Source: Geomonas anaerohicana
Lineage (GTDB): Bacteria > Desulfobacterota > Desulfuromonadia > Geobacterales > Geobacteraceae
Reading direction: 5' to 3'
Length of the DNA stretch: 64,000 bases
Assembly (NCBI RefSeq): GCF_016458305.1
Contig: NZ_JAEMHL010000004.1
Coordinates: 310,001 to 374,000 of the forward strand
The notes under the pieces were generated by a model. That model was given only the letters and a program-made list of their open reading frames with translations. It searched no databases and was not told the DNA's origin. Made by a program: the position numbers and the translations under genes. This document shows positions 41,894 through 50,650 of this stretch, one piece after another (position 1 is the first letter of the stretch; every line of letters starts with the position of its first letter).

Positions 41894-42486
41894 ATCGTTC
41901 CTCCTGTATTGATAACGTCTTCCGGTGTATTGAGATTGAGGAAGGCGGTGCCTGCCGGGTCGAGATGCGCGATCTCCTCGGGACCTACCTCTTTCACCCT
42001 CACCCGCGGATACCAGGCATAGGCGCAGCACTCGCCTCCCTCCAGCAGTTCCCTTATCGGATCCACACATCTGCTGGAGTAAAGCGCGAAGAGCGGCTCA
42101 TACCCCTGCCTTGTCTTCGGGACCACCGCGTCGAACCCCTCTCTGAGCGAGCAAAGGTGCTGCAGGATCGCCTTGCTGGGGAAGGGGAGGTCGCAGGAAG
42201 CCACGAAGATCCACTCGCTGTCCGCACCGGACAAGCCTGTGTAGACCCCACCGAGGGAACTGCCGGGGATGAGGTCGGGGAGCACCTGTAGCGAGTAGTC
42301 TGCGAACCGCTCCCCCCGGTCGCCCACCAGCACGACCTTCGGAAAGCACTCCCGGAACAGGTCGAGCACCCGCTCGAAAAGAGGCCTACCCTGCAGTTGC
42401 AGGAATGCCTTGTCCCGCCCCATGCGGCGGCTTTTGCCCCCGACCAGGATGACGCCCGTTATGTCGTCCGCCACGAAAACCGCCAT
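41890..42486 (-). CDS. mobA: Molybdenum cofactor guanylyltransferase MobA
   Basis: 198 residues. Nucleotidyltransferase signature GVILVGGKSRRMGRDKAFL at the N-terminus (GTP and Mg site), SLGGVYTGL and SCDLPFPSK downstream. Transfers GMP to molybdopterin. GGAGCGGCATCG precedes the ATG. mobA-mobB operon; divergent from the type VI cluster. Confidence 0.94.
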   Translation of the reverse strand: MAVFVADDITGVILVGGKSRRMGRDKAFLQLQGRPLFERVLDLFRECFPKVVLVGDRGERFADYSLQVLPDLIPGSSLGGVYTGLSGADSEWIFVASCDLPFPSKAILQHLCSLREGFDAVVPKTRQGYEPLFALYSSRCVDPIRELLEGGECCAYAWYPRVRVKEVGPEEIAHLDPAGTAFLNLNTPEDVINTGGTI

Positions 42487-42674
42487 CGATGCCGCTCCGG
42501 TTCACCCCTTGCTGCCGTCCGCCAAGCCAGCCTCGTTTATACCATAAGTCCCGTTGGCGGTGGCAGAAATTAAAATCCAGCCCCGGTGTTTGCAGTTAAT
42601 AAATTTATGCTAACCTCTCCCTTGTCCTTGGGCGCGACATACGAAGCATGCCGTCTGGCATGGCCAAGGGCGCG

Positions 42675-43190
42675 ATGGGGGTGACCATGTTTAGGGTACT
42701 TCTCGCTGTTTCACTCCTTGCTTTGCTGCCGGGCTGCACGATGAACATGCGGCTCGCGGAAGGCGGCGCATCCTCTTCGCCGCGCCGGGTGATCCGGCTC
42801 AAGGTCCAGGCGGACCCCCAGCTCAATCGATACGATAGAAATTCCCACGCACTGCTGCTCTGCCTGTACCAGCTCAAGGAACCGGACGGTTTCCGGCAGT
42901 TGGCGCAGAACAGGGAAGGGGTGCCGAAACTGCTGGAATGCGGCCGTTTCGACCCGTCGGTGGTAAATGCGCAGCTCCTGGTCGTCCAGCCGGGACAGGA
43001 GCTCAGCCAGAGTTGCGACAAGGGGACTGACGCCCGCTACCTGGGGCTTGCCACTGGCTACTACAGTTTTGGCAAGAGGAAGGTGACGGAATTGCTGGCC
43101 ATGCCTTCTGGCACCGCCGACAACGGACCGGAGGGGTTGCTGCATCTGGACCTGGGCGCCCAAGAGATCACCAGTGCGAGGGTAGAATGA
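42675..43190 (+). CDS. tssJ: Type VI secretion lipoprotein TssJ
   Basis: About 171 residues. MFRVLLAVSLLALLPGC is a lipoprotein signal (lipobox LPGC). The mature domain has VIRLKVQADPQLNRYDRNSHALLLCLYQL and VNAQLLVVQPGQELSQSCD, the TssJ pattern of a transthyretin-like domain that binds TssM in the periplasm. Start is uncertain: ATGs at 42648, 42660, 42675 and 42687 are in frame; 42675 has AAGGG 4 bp upstream. It opens the cluster and overlaps tssK by 4 bp. Confidence 0.85.
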   Translation: MGVTMFRVLLAVSLLALLPGCTMNMRLAEGGASSSPRRVIRLKVQADPQLNRYDRNSHALLLCLYQLKEPDGFRQLAQNREGVPKLLECGRFDPSVVNAQLLVVQPGQELSQSCDKGTDARYLGLATGYYSFGKRKVTELLAMPSGTADNGPEGLLHLDLGAQEITSARVE

Positions 43191-44599
43191 ACACGGCGCT
43201 GCGTCCAATCTTTTGGCACCAGGGCATGTTCCTGCAGCCGCAGCATTTCCAGCTTGCCGAGCGCGGTGTGCACTCCCTGCTGACTCCGTACCACAGCCAC
43301 CTGGTCCCGCATTTTTGGGGCGTGTGCCACGTGGCGGTCGCGACCTGCTCCAGGGGAGTGCCATCCGTCGAAGTCACCAGCGGCGCATTCCTGTTTCCCG
43401 ACGGCGCTTACGTCGAACTCCCAGGCAACGCGGTTGTAGAATCACGGCTGGTCCAGGAAGGGGTGGTGGGCAAAGGCGCCTTGACGGTGTACCTGGGGCT
43501 CAAAAAGTGGCAGGCACGTGGCGAAAACGTGTCGGTCCTGCCGCAGGGGGATGAGGCCGGGAGGGGCAACACCCGGTACGTGACCGGCGTCGAGGGTAGT
43601 TCCTGTCCCGACCTGCAGGCAGGCGGGGCCGCGGCGGAAGTCCGGCAACTGGACTACGTGCTGAAGCTTTTCTGGGACAGCGAGCTGGACCGTGCCGGGG
43701 ATTACCTGTTGCTTCCCCTAACCCGGCTGGAGCTGCGGAGCGAAGAACTCGTCATAGCTCCCGATTTCGTCCCCCCCTCTCTCACCATCGCCGCCGTGCC
43801 GTTGCTGAACGACCTGGTGCTGGGGATACGGGACCTGGTCGCGGTGCGCTCCCGTCGGATGGAAAGCTGCAAGAAGCAGCGCGGCATCAAGGCGGCGGAG
43901 TTCGGGTCTCAGGACCTGGTTTACCTCCTGGCCCTGAGGACCGTGAGTCGCTACCTTGCCCAGCTCGATCACCTCATTCTCGCCCGGGTCCATCCCTGGC
44001 AGCTGTACGGCGTGCTCGCCCAACTCGTGGCGGAACTCTCCTGCTTTTCCGAGTCCATCGTCTGCTCCGCCGAGTCCGCCGTCCGGTCGGCCGATGCCGT
44101 CGCCGGCGTAGCCGTCTCCCTTCCCGACTACGACCATCTCGACCTCGGCGGCTGTTTTGCCCGGGCCCACGACCTGATCCTGAAACTCCTGGACCAGGTC
44201 TGCACCGGTCCGGAGTACGCCCTCAGGCTCTGCTTCGACGGTAGCTATTATTGTGCAGACCTTACCGCCGCCCACCTCCAGGGCAGAAGCCGCTTCTACC
44301 TCGCGATTACTACCGAAGCCGACCCCGCTACTGTGCTTCCCTCCCTTACCAGCCTTGCCAAGCTCGCTACCCGCGAGAGACTTCCGCTCCTGATCGCGCA
44401 GGCGTTGCCGGGCATCGCCTTGGAGCACGTGCCCAACCCGCCCCAGGAGCTGCCGCGCCGCGCATCTACCCTGTACTTCTCCATCGACAGCCGCTCCGAC
44501 CGGTGGGAGCTCGTGCAGAAGTCGCACAACATCGCTCTCTGCTGGGACCAGGCGCCTGACGACCTGGAGGCCGAGCTGATGATCGTCACCAGGGGCTAA
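43187..44599 (+). CDS. tssK: Type VI baseplate subunit TssK
   Basis: 470 residues. The N-terminal IFWHQGMFLQPQHFQ is the TssK hallmark (shell domain that joins the baseplate wedge); the C-terminal domain should contact the membrane complex. Overlaps tssJ (ATGA) and is followed 2 bp later by tssL. Length is at the upper normal range. Confidence 0.93.
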   Translation: MNTALRPIFWHQGMFLQPQHFQLAERGVHSLLTPYHSHLVPHFWGVCHVAVATCSRGVPSVEVTSGAFLFPDGAYVELPGNAVVESRLVQEGVVGKGALTVYLGLKKWQARGENVSVLPQGDEAGRGNTRYVTGVEGSSCPDLQAGGAAAEVRQLDYVLKLFWDSELDRAGDYLLLPLTRLELRSEELVIAPDFVPPSLTIAAVPLLNDLVLGIRDLVAVRSRRMESCKKQRGIKAAEFGSQDLVYLLALRTVSRYLAQLDHLILARVHPWQLYGVLAQLVAELSCFSESIVCSAESAVRSADAVAGVAVSLPDYDHLDLGGCFARAHDLILKLLDQVCTGPEYALRLCFDGSYYCADLTAAHLQGRSRFYLAITTEADPATVLPSLTSLAKLATRERLPLLIAQALPGIALEHVPNPPQELPRRASTLYFSIDSRSDRWELVQKSHNIALCWDQAPDDLEAELMIVTRG

Positions 44600-44601
44600 C
44601 C

Positions 44602-45267
44602 ATGAGACTGATCGATTGCTTCATGCCATTGCTGGCCCATGTCGTCGACTTCCGCAACGCGCTGCCGCAGTGCACAGCCGACTATGTCCAGGTGAAAGGG
44701 GAGATATGGCAGCTGCTGGCGCAATCGGAAGCGCTGTCGCAGGAAGGCGGCTGCGATCAGGATCAGTTCGACCAGGCCCGCTTCATGGTCTGTGCCTGGG
44801 TCGACGAGACCCTGCTCGCCTCACCGTGGGCCGACCGGCAACTGTGGCAGCACGAGCAGCTGCAGCGTCTTTTTTACAGGACTACCGATGCCGGCGTGGA
44901 AGCTTTTCAGCGGCTGGAGACCCTTGTCGAGCAGCAGGAGGTGCATGAGGTCTATTGCACCTGCCTCGCCCTGGGGTTCAGGGGGCGCTACATCGGTGAG
45001 CAGGGGGCGTATCTGCTGGAACAGTTGAAGGCCGCGCATCTGAAACGGTTTCTTGGCGCGGCGGACGCTGTCCCCGCCCTGGAAGGCCTTGCGCTCTTTC
45101 CCCAGTCCCTGCCGGATCTGCCGGCCGGGGAAGTCCCGACCAGCCATACCGCTTTTGCCCTGACCCCGTTGTCTGCGGTCCTGATAGCGGCGCCGGTCAT
45201 CATCTTTGCCCTCATGTACCTCGTGTTCCGGTACGTCCTGAACGGTCTGGCCCTTCCGAACCTCTAG
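44602..45267 (+). CDS. tssL: Type VI membrane subunit TssL (DotU/IcmH)
   Basis: 221 residues. The cytoplasmic hook domain contains FDQARFMVCAWVDETLLASPW and LYCTCLALGFRGRY-type segments (DotU family). A single C-terminal TM, LSAVLIAAPVIIFALMYLVFRYVL, anchors it. No C-terminal OmpA/peptidoglycan-binding domain, so cell wall attachment must come from another protein or is absent. Confidence 0.92.
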   Translation: MRLIDCFMPLLAHVVDFRNALPQCTADYVQVKGEIWQLLAQSEALSQEGGCDQDQFDQARFMVCAWVDETLLASPWADRQLWQHEQLQRLFYRTTDAGVEAFQRLETLVEQQEVHEVYCTCLALGFRGRYIGEQGAYLLEQLKAAHLKRFLGAADAVPALEGLALFPQSLPDLPAGEVPTSHTAFALTPLSAVLIAAPVIIFALMYLVFRYVLNGLALPNL

Positions 45268-45282
45268 CGGAGGAGGTGCGTC

Positions 45283-48200
45283 GTGCAGAAGTACACCGTG
45301 CTCACCTACTGCAAATATCTGCTCTTCGGCGCGGCCCTGCTTCCCATCACGGTGGTCGCTTTCGTGATGATCCCGCTCCTTACCTGGCCGTGGCGTATCG
45401 GCATCTTCCTTCCCTTCATCGTGCTGCTGTTGTGGGGCACGCTGGGATGGCTCAAAAAGCGCGTGCAGCGTGCGCAGCAGGGCAAATCGCAGCCGGTGCC
45501 GCAGGAACCTGCACCAACCCAGCCGGCACATTCCGCGGGTGTTGAATTGATTCAGCCCGACCAGTCCCAGCTCGAATCGGCGCGGCAGGACCGGATTATC
45601 GCTCTGCAGCAGAACGTTCGCGCCGCCGTGAGCACGCTCAAGAGTTCCCATCTCAAGCAGGAAGGGGATCCCCTGCAGGTACTTCCCTGGTACTTGTTGC
45701 TGGGTGCCGGCGGTTCGGGCAAGACCAGCGCGGTGCACGGCGCCCGGCTGCTGTCGCCGTTTTCCGAGCGGCCGGAGCACGAGGCGACTGCGAACTGTTC
45801 CTGGCACTTCTATGATCAAGGCATCGTCATCGACACGGCGGGGCGTTACGCACTGCCGGTCAACCGGGGCAGTGATCACGAGGAATGGCTGACCTTTCTG
45901 TCGTTGCTGAAAAAGTACCGAAGGACCGAGCTGATTAACGGCGTCATCGTCACGGTGGCGGCAGACCGGCTGATGGCGGGAGACACGGCCGAACTCGAGG
46001 AAGAAGGACGGCAGTTGCGTTGCCGCATCGAGGAAATGATCCGCCACCTGGGCGTCACCTTCCCGGTGTACCTGCTCATCACCAAGTGCGACCTGGTAAG
46101 CGGCATGAGCGAGTTCTGCTGCGCACTTCCTCTTGGAACTCTGGACCAGCCCGTGGGCATCTTGAACCGGGAGCTTGATGGCGATGCGCCGCGCTTGCTG
46201 GAGCGGTTCTGCGACTTGGTGGACGGGAGGATGCGGATGCTGCGCCTTTTGCTGCTGCACCACGCGACACCTGCGCCTGCCAACGCCCGCCTGCTGCTCT
46301 TCCCGGATCAATTGCGGGCGCTGCGCCCCGGGCTCGAGCTCTTCATGCCTGCCGCCTTCGGGAAGAACCACTACCAGGAAACCCCGCTGTTGCGCGGCAT
46401 CTACCTTTGCAGCGCACTACCGGTCAGAACCGTCTCCCACCATCTTCCCGGCGATACCCAGCACGTCACCGCCGCTCATGCGCCGTTTCTCCACGATCTT
46501 TTCGAGAAGGTACTGCCTCGGGACCGTGCGCTTTGGAGCCCCAGCGCCCGCGTTCTCAAATGGCGGCGCCTCTCGGACAACCTGGCCCTGGTCTGCTGGC
46601 TGCTGATCGGCATCTCCCTATGCGCCATGCTCACCGGTGCCTTCGTCAAGAACATCGGCGTATTGCGGCAGGCCTCTTTCGCGGCGGCCGGCACGCCGCA
46701 GTTGCAGGGCGATACCGCAGCCGATCTTGCCGCGTTGGAAGCCATGCGCCGGGCCATCGCGGAGGTGGAACAGAAGAATCGGAACTGGTGGCTGCCGCGC
46801 TTCGGCCTGAGCCGCAGCAACGAAGTGGAGCAGGCGCTCAAGGCACGTTACTGCCAGGAATACCGAAAGCACCTGTTGGCGCCTTTCGATGCGGAGATGG
46901 CGGGGGCCTTGGAAGCGCTTTCTCCAGCACTGCCCGACTCAGCTTTCGGAGGTTTGGTGCTGCACCTGAGCCGGCGCTGCAACCTCCTGAAAGGGAGGCT
47001 CGCCGGCGAGGACGAAACCGGCCTCGCCTCCCGGCCGGTCCCGGAGTACCGGGTGCTGGCAGCACCGGCGCAGGGGTGGTCCGACCCCGTCGCCGGCAAC
47101 CTTTACCTCGCCTACGTCTCCTGGCTTGCCGATCCCGGCCGGGTGTCGGAGGAGTTGCAACGGCTGCAGCAGCTGCTCAAGCGCCTGGTGTTGTTGAAAG
47201 GGGCGGACTTCAGCTGGGTATTGGGGTACGTGGACCGGGAGCAAACCGCGGCGCCCATTTCCCTGCAGGATTTTTGGGGAGGATCGAGGACACTCCAGGG
47301 TGAGCCGTCCCTGCCTGCCTGTTTCACCCGCAACGGAAGAGAGCGCATTACCGCAGTGCTCGGCGAGCTCAGCGCTGCCTACCCGGAGCGCGACGTCCTG
47401 GAGCGGGCGCGGGCGGAGTTCTGGAGCGGTTACCGTGAGGCGGCCTTCAAGGCCTGGCAGAGCTTCGCGGCACAACTCCCCATCGGTGCCCTTCGGCTGC
47501 TGGCACCCAAGGAGTGGCAGAATGCGGCCGCCGCCATGGCGGGTGAGCAGGGGCCTTACTTCAGCTTCATGCGACGCGCCATGATCGAACTGCAGCCTTT
47601 CGATCCCGCCGAGCCCCTGCCGGTCTGGGTTGCCGGGCTGTACCGCTTCCAGGCGCTCAAGGGCGCCGGCCCCGCCGGGGTGGCATCTTCACTCTCTGGG
47701 CAGGCAAGCCGGGTCGCCGGATCGATCGGACGGCTGGGGGGGAAGAAGGGAAACCTCCCCGGCGACGAACAAGGCACCAACCTGGCCAGGGAGTACCTAA
47801 ACGCCGTGGCGCAGATCGCCCCGGTGGCGAAATCGAGGGCGCTGGCGCACCGGATGGCGTTGCAGGCCTTCAGGGATCCGGCTGAGGCCGGCAAGTCCCC
47901 GCTGTTCCAGGCTGCCGAGGCGGCCCAGCGGCTGAACCAGCTCCTCGTGCAGGGGCAGGGGGATGAAACCTTCGCCCGCCTCATCTACGGTCCCATTACT
48001 TTCTACGGCACCTACATCCGCATGGAAACGGCCTGCGCCCTTCAGGCCCAGTGGGAGCAGACGGTGCTGAAAGAGGTGCAGGGGAACAGGGACCCCCAGA
48101 GCCTGCAGTACCTCTTGGGCAAGGACGGGCCGGTCTGGAAGTACGTCGGCGACTACGTGAACCCCTTTATCGGCTGGAGCCCCGCACGCGGCTATTTCCC

Positions 48201-48747
48201 CAAGTCCGCCCTGGGTGGCTCGATCCCATTCAAGCCCGAGTTCTACTCGTTCCTGGCGCAGGGGGGCAAGGCCAAGCTTGCCGCCGCAGTCGGCGCACCC
48301 AAGCCGGTCTACCAGGTCACCATCAAGGGGCTGCCGACCGACGCCAACGCCGAGGCCCGGGTCAAGCCCCAGGGGACGCGGCTGGAGCTGCATTGCGCCA
48401 CCGGGGTGCAGTCCATGGTCAACATGAACTACCCGGTGAGCAGACCGTTTGTCTACATGCCCGAGGCCTGCAGCGACGTGGTGCTGCAGATCGAGGTCGG
48501 CGACACCACGCTTACCAGGAAATATCCCGGCAGCCGCGGGTTCACAGAATTCCTGCGCGATTTCCCTGCCGGGCGGCATACCTTTTACCCCCGCAACTTC
48601 CCGCAGGAAAAAGAGGCGTTGCAACGGTTGGGGGTGCGCTTCATCAAGGTGAACTACCAGCTCTTCGGCGCCGGGGACCTGGCGACACAACCGGCAGAGC
48701 CGCTTCCCGCACGGGTACCGGTGAAGATCGCCGAGTGCTGGGACTAG
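45283..48747 (+). CDS. tssM: Type VI membrane subunit TssM (IcmF)
   Basis: 1154 residues. Two N-terminal TM segments (LLFGAALLPITVVAFVMIPL and IGIFLPFIVLLLWGTL) precede a cytoplasmic NTPase-like domain with an intact Walker A (GAGGSGKTS, ~143). A third TM (ALVCWLLIGISLCAMLTGAF, ~430) leads to the large periplasmic region with IcmF-related and C-terminal TssJ-binding domains. The C-terminal region contains MNYPVSRPFVYMPEACSDVVLQIEV, a typical TssM beta-domain. GTG start preceded by GGAGGAGG. Confidence 0.94.
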   Translation: MQKYTVLTYCKYLLFGAALLPITVVAFVMIPLLTWPWRIGIFLPFIVLLLWGTLGWLKKRVQRAQQGKSQPVPQEPAPTQPAHSAGVELIQPDQSQLESARQDRIIALQQNVRAAVSTLKSSHLKQEGDPLQVLPWYLLLGAGGSGKTSAVHGARLLSPFSERPEHEATANCSWHFYDQGIVIDTAGRYALPVNRGSDHEEWLTFLSLLKKYRRTELINGVIVTVAADRLMAGDTAELEEEGRQLRCRIEEMIRHLGVTFPVYLLITKCDLVSGMSEFCCALPLGTLDQPVGILNRELDGDAPRLLERFCDLVDGRMRMLRLLLLHHATPAPANARLLLFPDQLRALRPGLELFMPAAFGKNHYQETPLLRGIYLCSALPVRTVSHHLPGDTQHVTAAHAPFLHDLFEKVLPRDRALWSPSARVLKWRRLSDNLALVCWLLIGISLCAMLTGAFVKNIGVLRQASFAAAGTPQLQGDTAADLAALEAMRRAIAEVEQKNRNWWLPRFGLSRSNEVEQALKARYCQEYRKHLLAPFDAEMAGALEALSPALPDSAFGGLVLHLSRRCNLLKGRLAGEDETGLASRPVPEYRVLAAPAQGWSDPVAGNLYLAYVSWLADPGRVSEELQRLQQLLKRLVLLKGADFSWVLGYVDREQTAAPISLQDFWGGSRTLQGEPSLPACFTRNGRERITAVLGELSAAYPERDVLERARAEFWSGYREAAFKAWQSFAAQLPIGALRLLAPKEWQNAAAAMAGEQGPYFSFMRRAMIELQPFDPAEPLPVWVAGLYRFQALKGAGPAGVASSLSGQASRVAGSIGRLGGKKGNLPGDEQGTNLAREYLNAVAQIAPVAKSRALAHRMALQAFRDPAEAGKSPLFQAAEAAQRLNQLLVQGQGDETFARLIYGPITFYGTYIRMETACALQAQWEQTVLKEVQGNRDPQSLQYLLGKDGPVWKYVGDYVNPFIGWSPARGYFPKSALGGSIPFKPEFYSFLAQGGKAKLAAAVGAPKPVYQVTIKGLPTDANAEARVKPQGTRLELHCATGVQSMVNMNYPVSRPFVYMPEACSDVVLQIEVGDTTLTRKYPGSRGFTEFLRDFPAGRHTFYPRNFPQEKEALQRLGVRFIKVNYQLFGAGDLATQPAEPLPARVPVKIAECWD

Positions 48748-48756
48748 GGGGACGCC

Positions 48757-50088
48757 ATGACCAGGGATCTTTGCGTCGACAAGCTGTTGCTGCCCATCTC
48801 TTCGGAAAGCCCTGCCGGCAGCGACCTGCGCTACACCACCGTCTATGAGGAGATCATGGAAGCCCGCCGCTGCGAGGACGCTGTCGCCATGGGGGACTGG
48901 CAGCACGATGTGAAACAACCCAACTGGGACAAGGCCATCTCCCTGGCGACCTCAGCCCTCGGCGAGAAGAGCAAGGACCTGCAGATAGCGGCGTGGCTTG
49001 CCGAAGCTCTCACGGTCACCGAAGGCTTTGCCGGACTGGCGCTGGGGCTGGAACTGATGACGGGGCTTGCCGAGCGGTTTTGGGAAACGGTGTATCCGCA
49101 GACCGAGGAGGGCGACTTCGAATACCGCGCCACCCCCTTTCAGTTCCTGGACGCGAAGGTCGCCTCGCAGGTGAGGCTGATCCCGCTGACCGACCCGGAA
49201 CTCACTTCGGGGTTCTGCTGGCTGCACTGGCGGCAATCCCGGGAAGTGGGGTTCGAGGCGGATGTGAAGAACCGCTATGGCGAGATCGACGACGACAAGA
49301 AGAGTCGGCGCGAGCAGTTGCTGGCGGAGTCGGCCGTAAGCGCCGAGGAATTCGATGCTGCGGTGGCACGCTCAGGCGCACGCTATGCCGCGGCGCTCCG
49401 GCATGGCGTCGCCAACTGCAGCCTCAGCGTGCAGCGGCTGGTAACGGTACTCGAGGCGAAGTTCCCGTCCGCAGCACCGAGTCTTGCCGAGCTTGATTCT
49501 GCCATCGACGGCTGCAGCACGCTCGTCGACATGCTCTACCGCGGCGAGGCAGGAAATGCAGCATGCGCACCAGTGGCAGGAGGACCGGACGGGGCACCCG
49601 CTGGTGATCTGGATCACCTGCAAGGCGAGAGGGCCGGCTTTCACCCGGCGCCGGATCTCCACGCCGCCGCTGCAGCCGTTTCAGCAGTGTCCGGGGGGGA
49701 GTTGCCTGAGCACTCCCTGTGGCGCGAAGCGCTGGCCATGGTCGGGGCGGGGCGGCTGCAGGAGGCCTTGGCCATGCTGCTTTCTGCAGGCAATGCCGCT
49801 GATTCGCTACGGGAACGCAACCGGGTCCGGCTCCTGATGGCAAAGCTCTGCCTGGAAGCGGGCAGGTCAGATCTGGCCCGACCGATCATGGAGGAGTTGC
49901 ACGGCGTTATCGAGGATCTGCATCTGGAGCGCTGGGAGTCCCCGCTTTGGGTCGCCGAAGTGCTGGTCGCGTATTACCGGTGTCTGCAGGAGGGCGTTCC
50001 CCGCGATAGCGACCTCGATCTTGCTCACACGCTGTTCAAGCGCATCTGTTTGCTCGACGTCACCAAGGCGATGCCGTACCCCCAGTAG
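48757..50088 (+). CDS. tssA: Type VI assembly protein TssA (ImpA N-terminal domain)
   Basis: 443 residues. The N-terminal ImpA_N domain starts LLLPISSESPAGSDLRYTTVYEEIMEARRCED and continues DWKxA-like with WQHDVKQPNWDKAISLATSAL and ERFWETVYP. A low-complexity Ala/Gly/Pro linker (~265-325) precedes a helical C-terminal domain. TssA caps or primes sheath-tube polymerisation. Class cannot be resolved; there is no VasL-type membrane segment. Confidence 0.88.
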   Translation: MTRDLCVDKLLLPISSESPAGSDLRYTTVYEEIMEARRCEDAVAMGDWQHDVKQPNWDKAISLATSALGEKSKDLQIAAWLAEALTVTEGFAGLALGLELMTGLAERFWETVYPQTEEGDFEYRATPFQFLDAKVASQVRLIPLTDPELTSGFCWLHWRQSREVGFEADVKNRYGEIDDDKKSRREQLLAESAVSAEEFDAAVARSGARYAAALRHGVANCSLSVQRLVTVLEAKFPSAAPSLAELDSAIDGCSTLVDMLYRGEAGNAACAPVAGGPDGAPAGDLDHLQGERAGFHPAPDLHAAAAAVSAVSGGELPEHSLWREALAMVGAGRLQEALAMLLSAGNAADSLRERNRVRLLMAKLCLEAGRSDLARPIMEELHGVIEDLHLERWESPLWVAEVLVAYYRCLQEGVPRDSDLDLAHTLFKRICLLDVTKAMPYPQ

Positions 50089-50109
50089 GGACCGGCAGAA
50101 GGAGAGACC

Positions 50110-50637
50110 ATGTCCATTTCGGAAAGTCTGCAACACAAGCTGGAGCGGGTGAGGGCGCCCCGGGTCCGCATCACCTATGACGTCGAGGTCGACGGAGGCG
50201 TGGAGGTGAAAGAGATTCCTTTCGTGGTGGGGGTACTGGCCGATCTGTCGGGCACTCCGGAGACCCCACCGCCGAAACTCAGGGAAAGGAAGTTCGTGGA
50301 AATCGACCGGGACAGTTTCAATCGCGTCATGGAAGCCATAAGACCGCGGCTCGCCTTCCGGGTCGGCAACTCGCTGTGCGGTGATGGTTCCCAGCTCGGC
50401 GTACAACTGCGCTTTACCACGCTGGAGGACTTCCATCCCGAGCGCGTGGCGCAGCAGGTGGAGCCGCTGAGAAAACTGGTCGAGGCGCGGGGACGACTCT
50501 CGGATCTGCTGAACCGGCTGGACGGCAACGACCGGCTGGATGAACTGCTGCAGGACCTCTTGGCTGGTGGCGACGCACTCAAGGCGATCTGTCACCGCAC
50601 AGACGGCGGTGACGGAAACGGCGGCGACAGCGCCTGA
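50110..50637 (+). CDS. tssB: Type VI sheath small subunit TssB (VipA)
   Basis: 175 residues. RVRITYDVEVDGGVEVKEIPFVVGVLADLSG is the TssB signature; KFVEIDRDSFNRVMEAIRPRL and FHPERVAQQVEPLRKL follow. It heterodimerises with TssC to build the contractile sheath. AAGGAGAGACC precedes the ATG. tssC begins 13 bp downstream. Confidence 0.95.
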   Translation: MSISESLQHKLERVRAPRVRITYDVEVDGGVEVKEIPFVVGVLADLSGTPETPPPKLRERKFVEIDRDSFNRVMEAIRPRLAFRVGNSLCGDGSQLGVQLRFTTLEDFHPERVAQQVEPLRKLVEARGRLSDLLNRLDGNDRLDELLQDLLAGGDALKAICHRTDGGDGNGGDSA

Positions 50638-50650
50638 AAAGGAGGGAGGC

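Noticed and set aside
49540-49740. Possible frameshift in tssA
   Set aside because: The Ala/Gly/Pro-rich stretch suggested a shift, but the frame stays open and the conserved helical C-terminus resumes in the same frame; a linker is the simpler reading.
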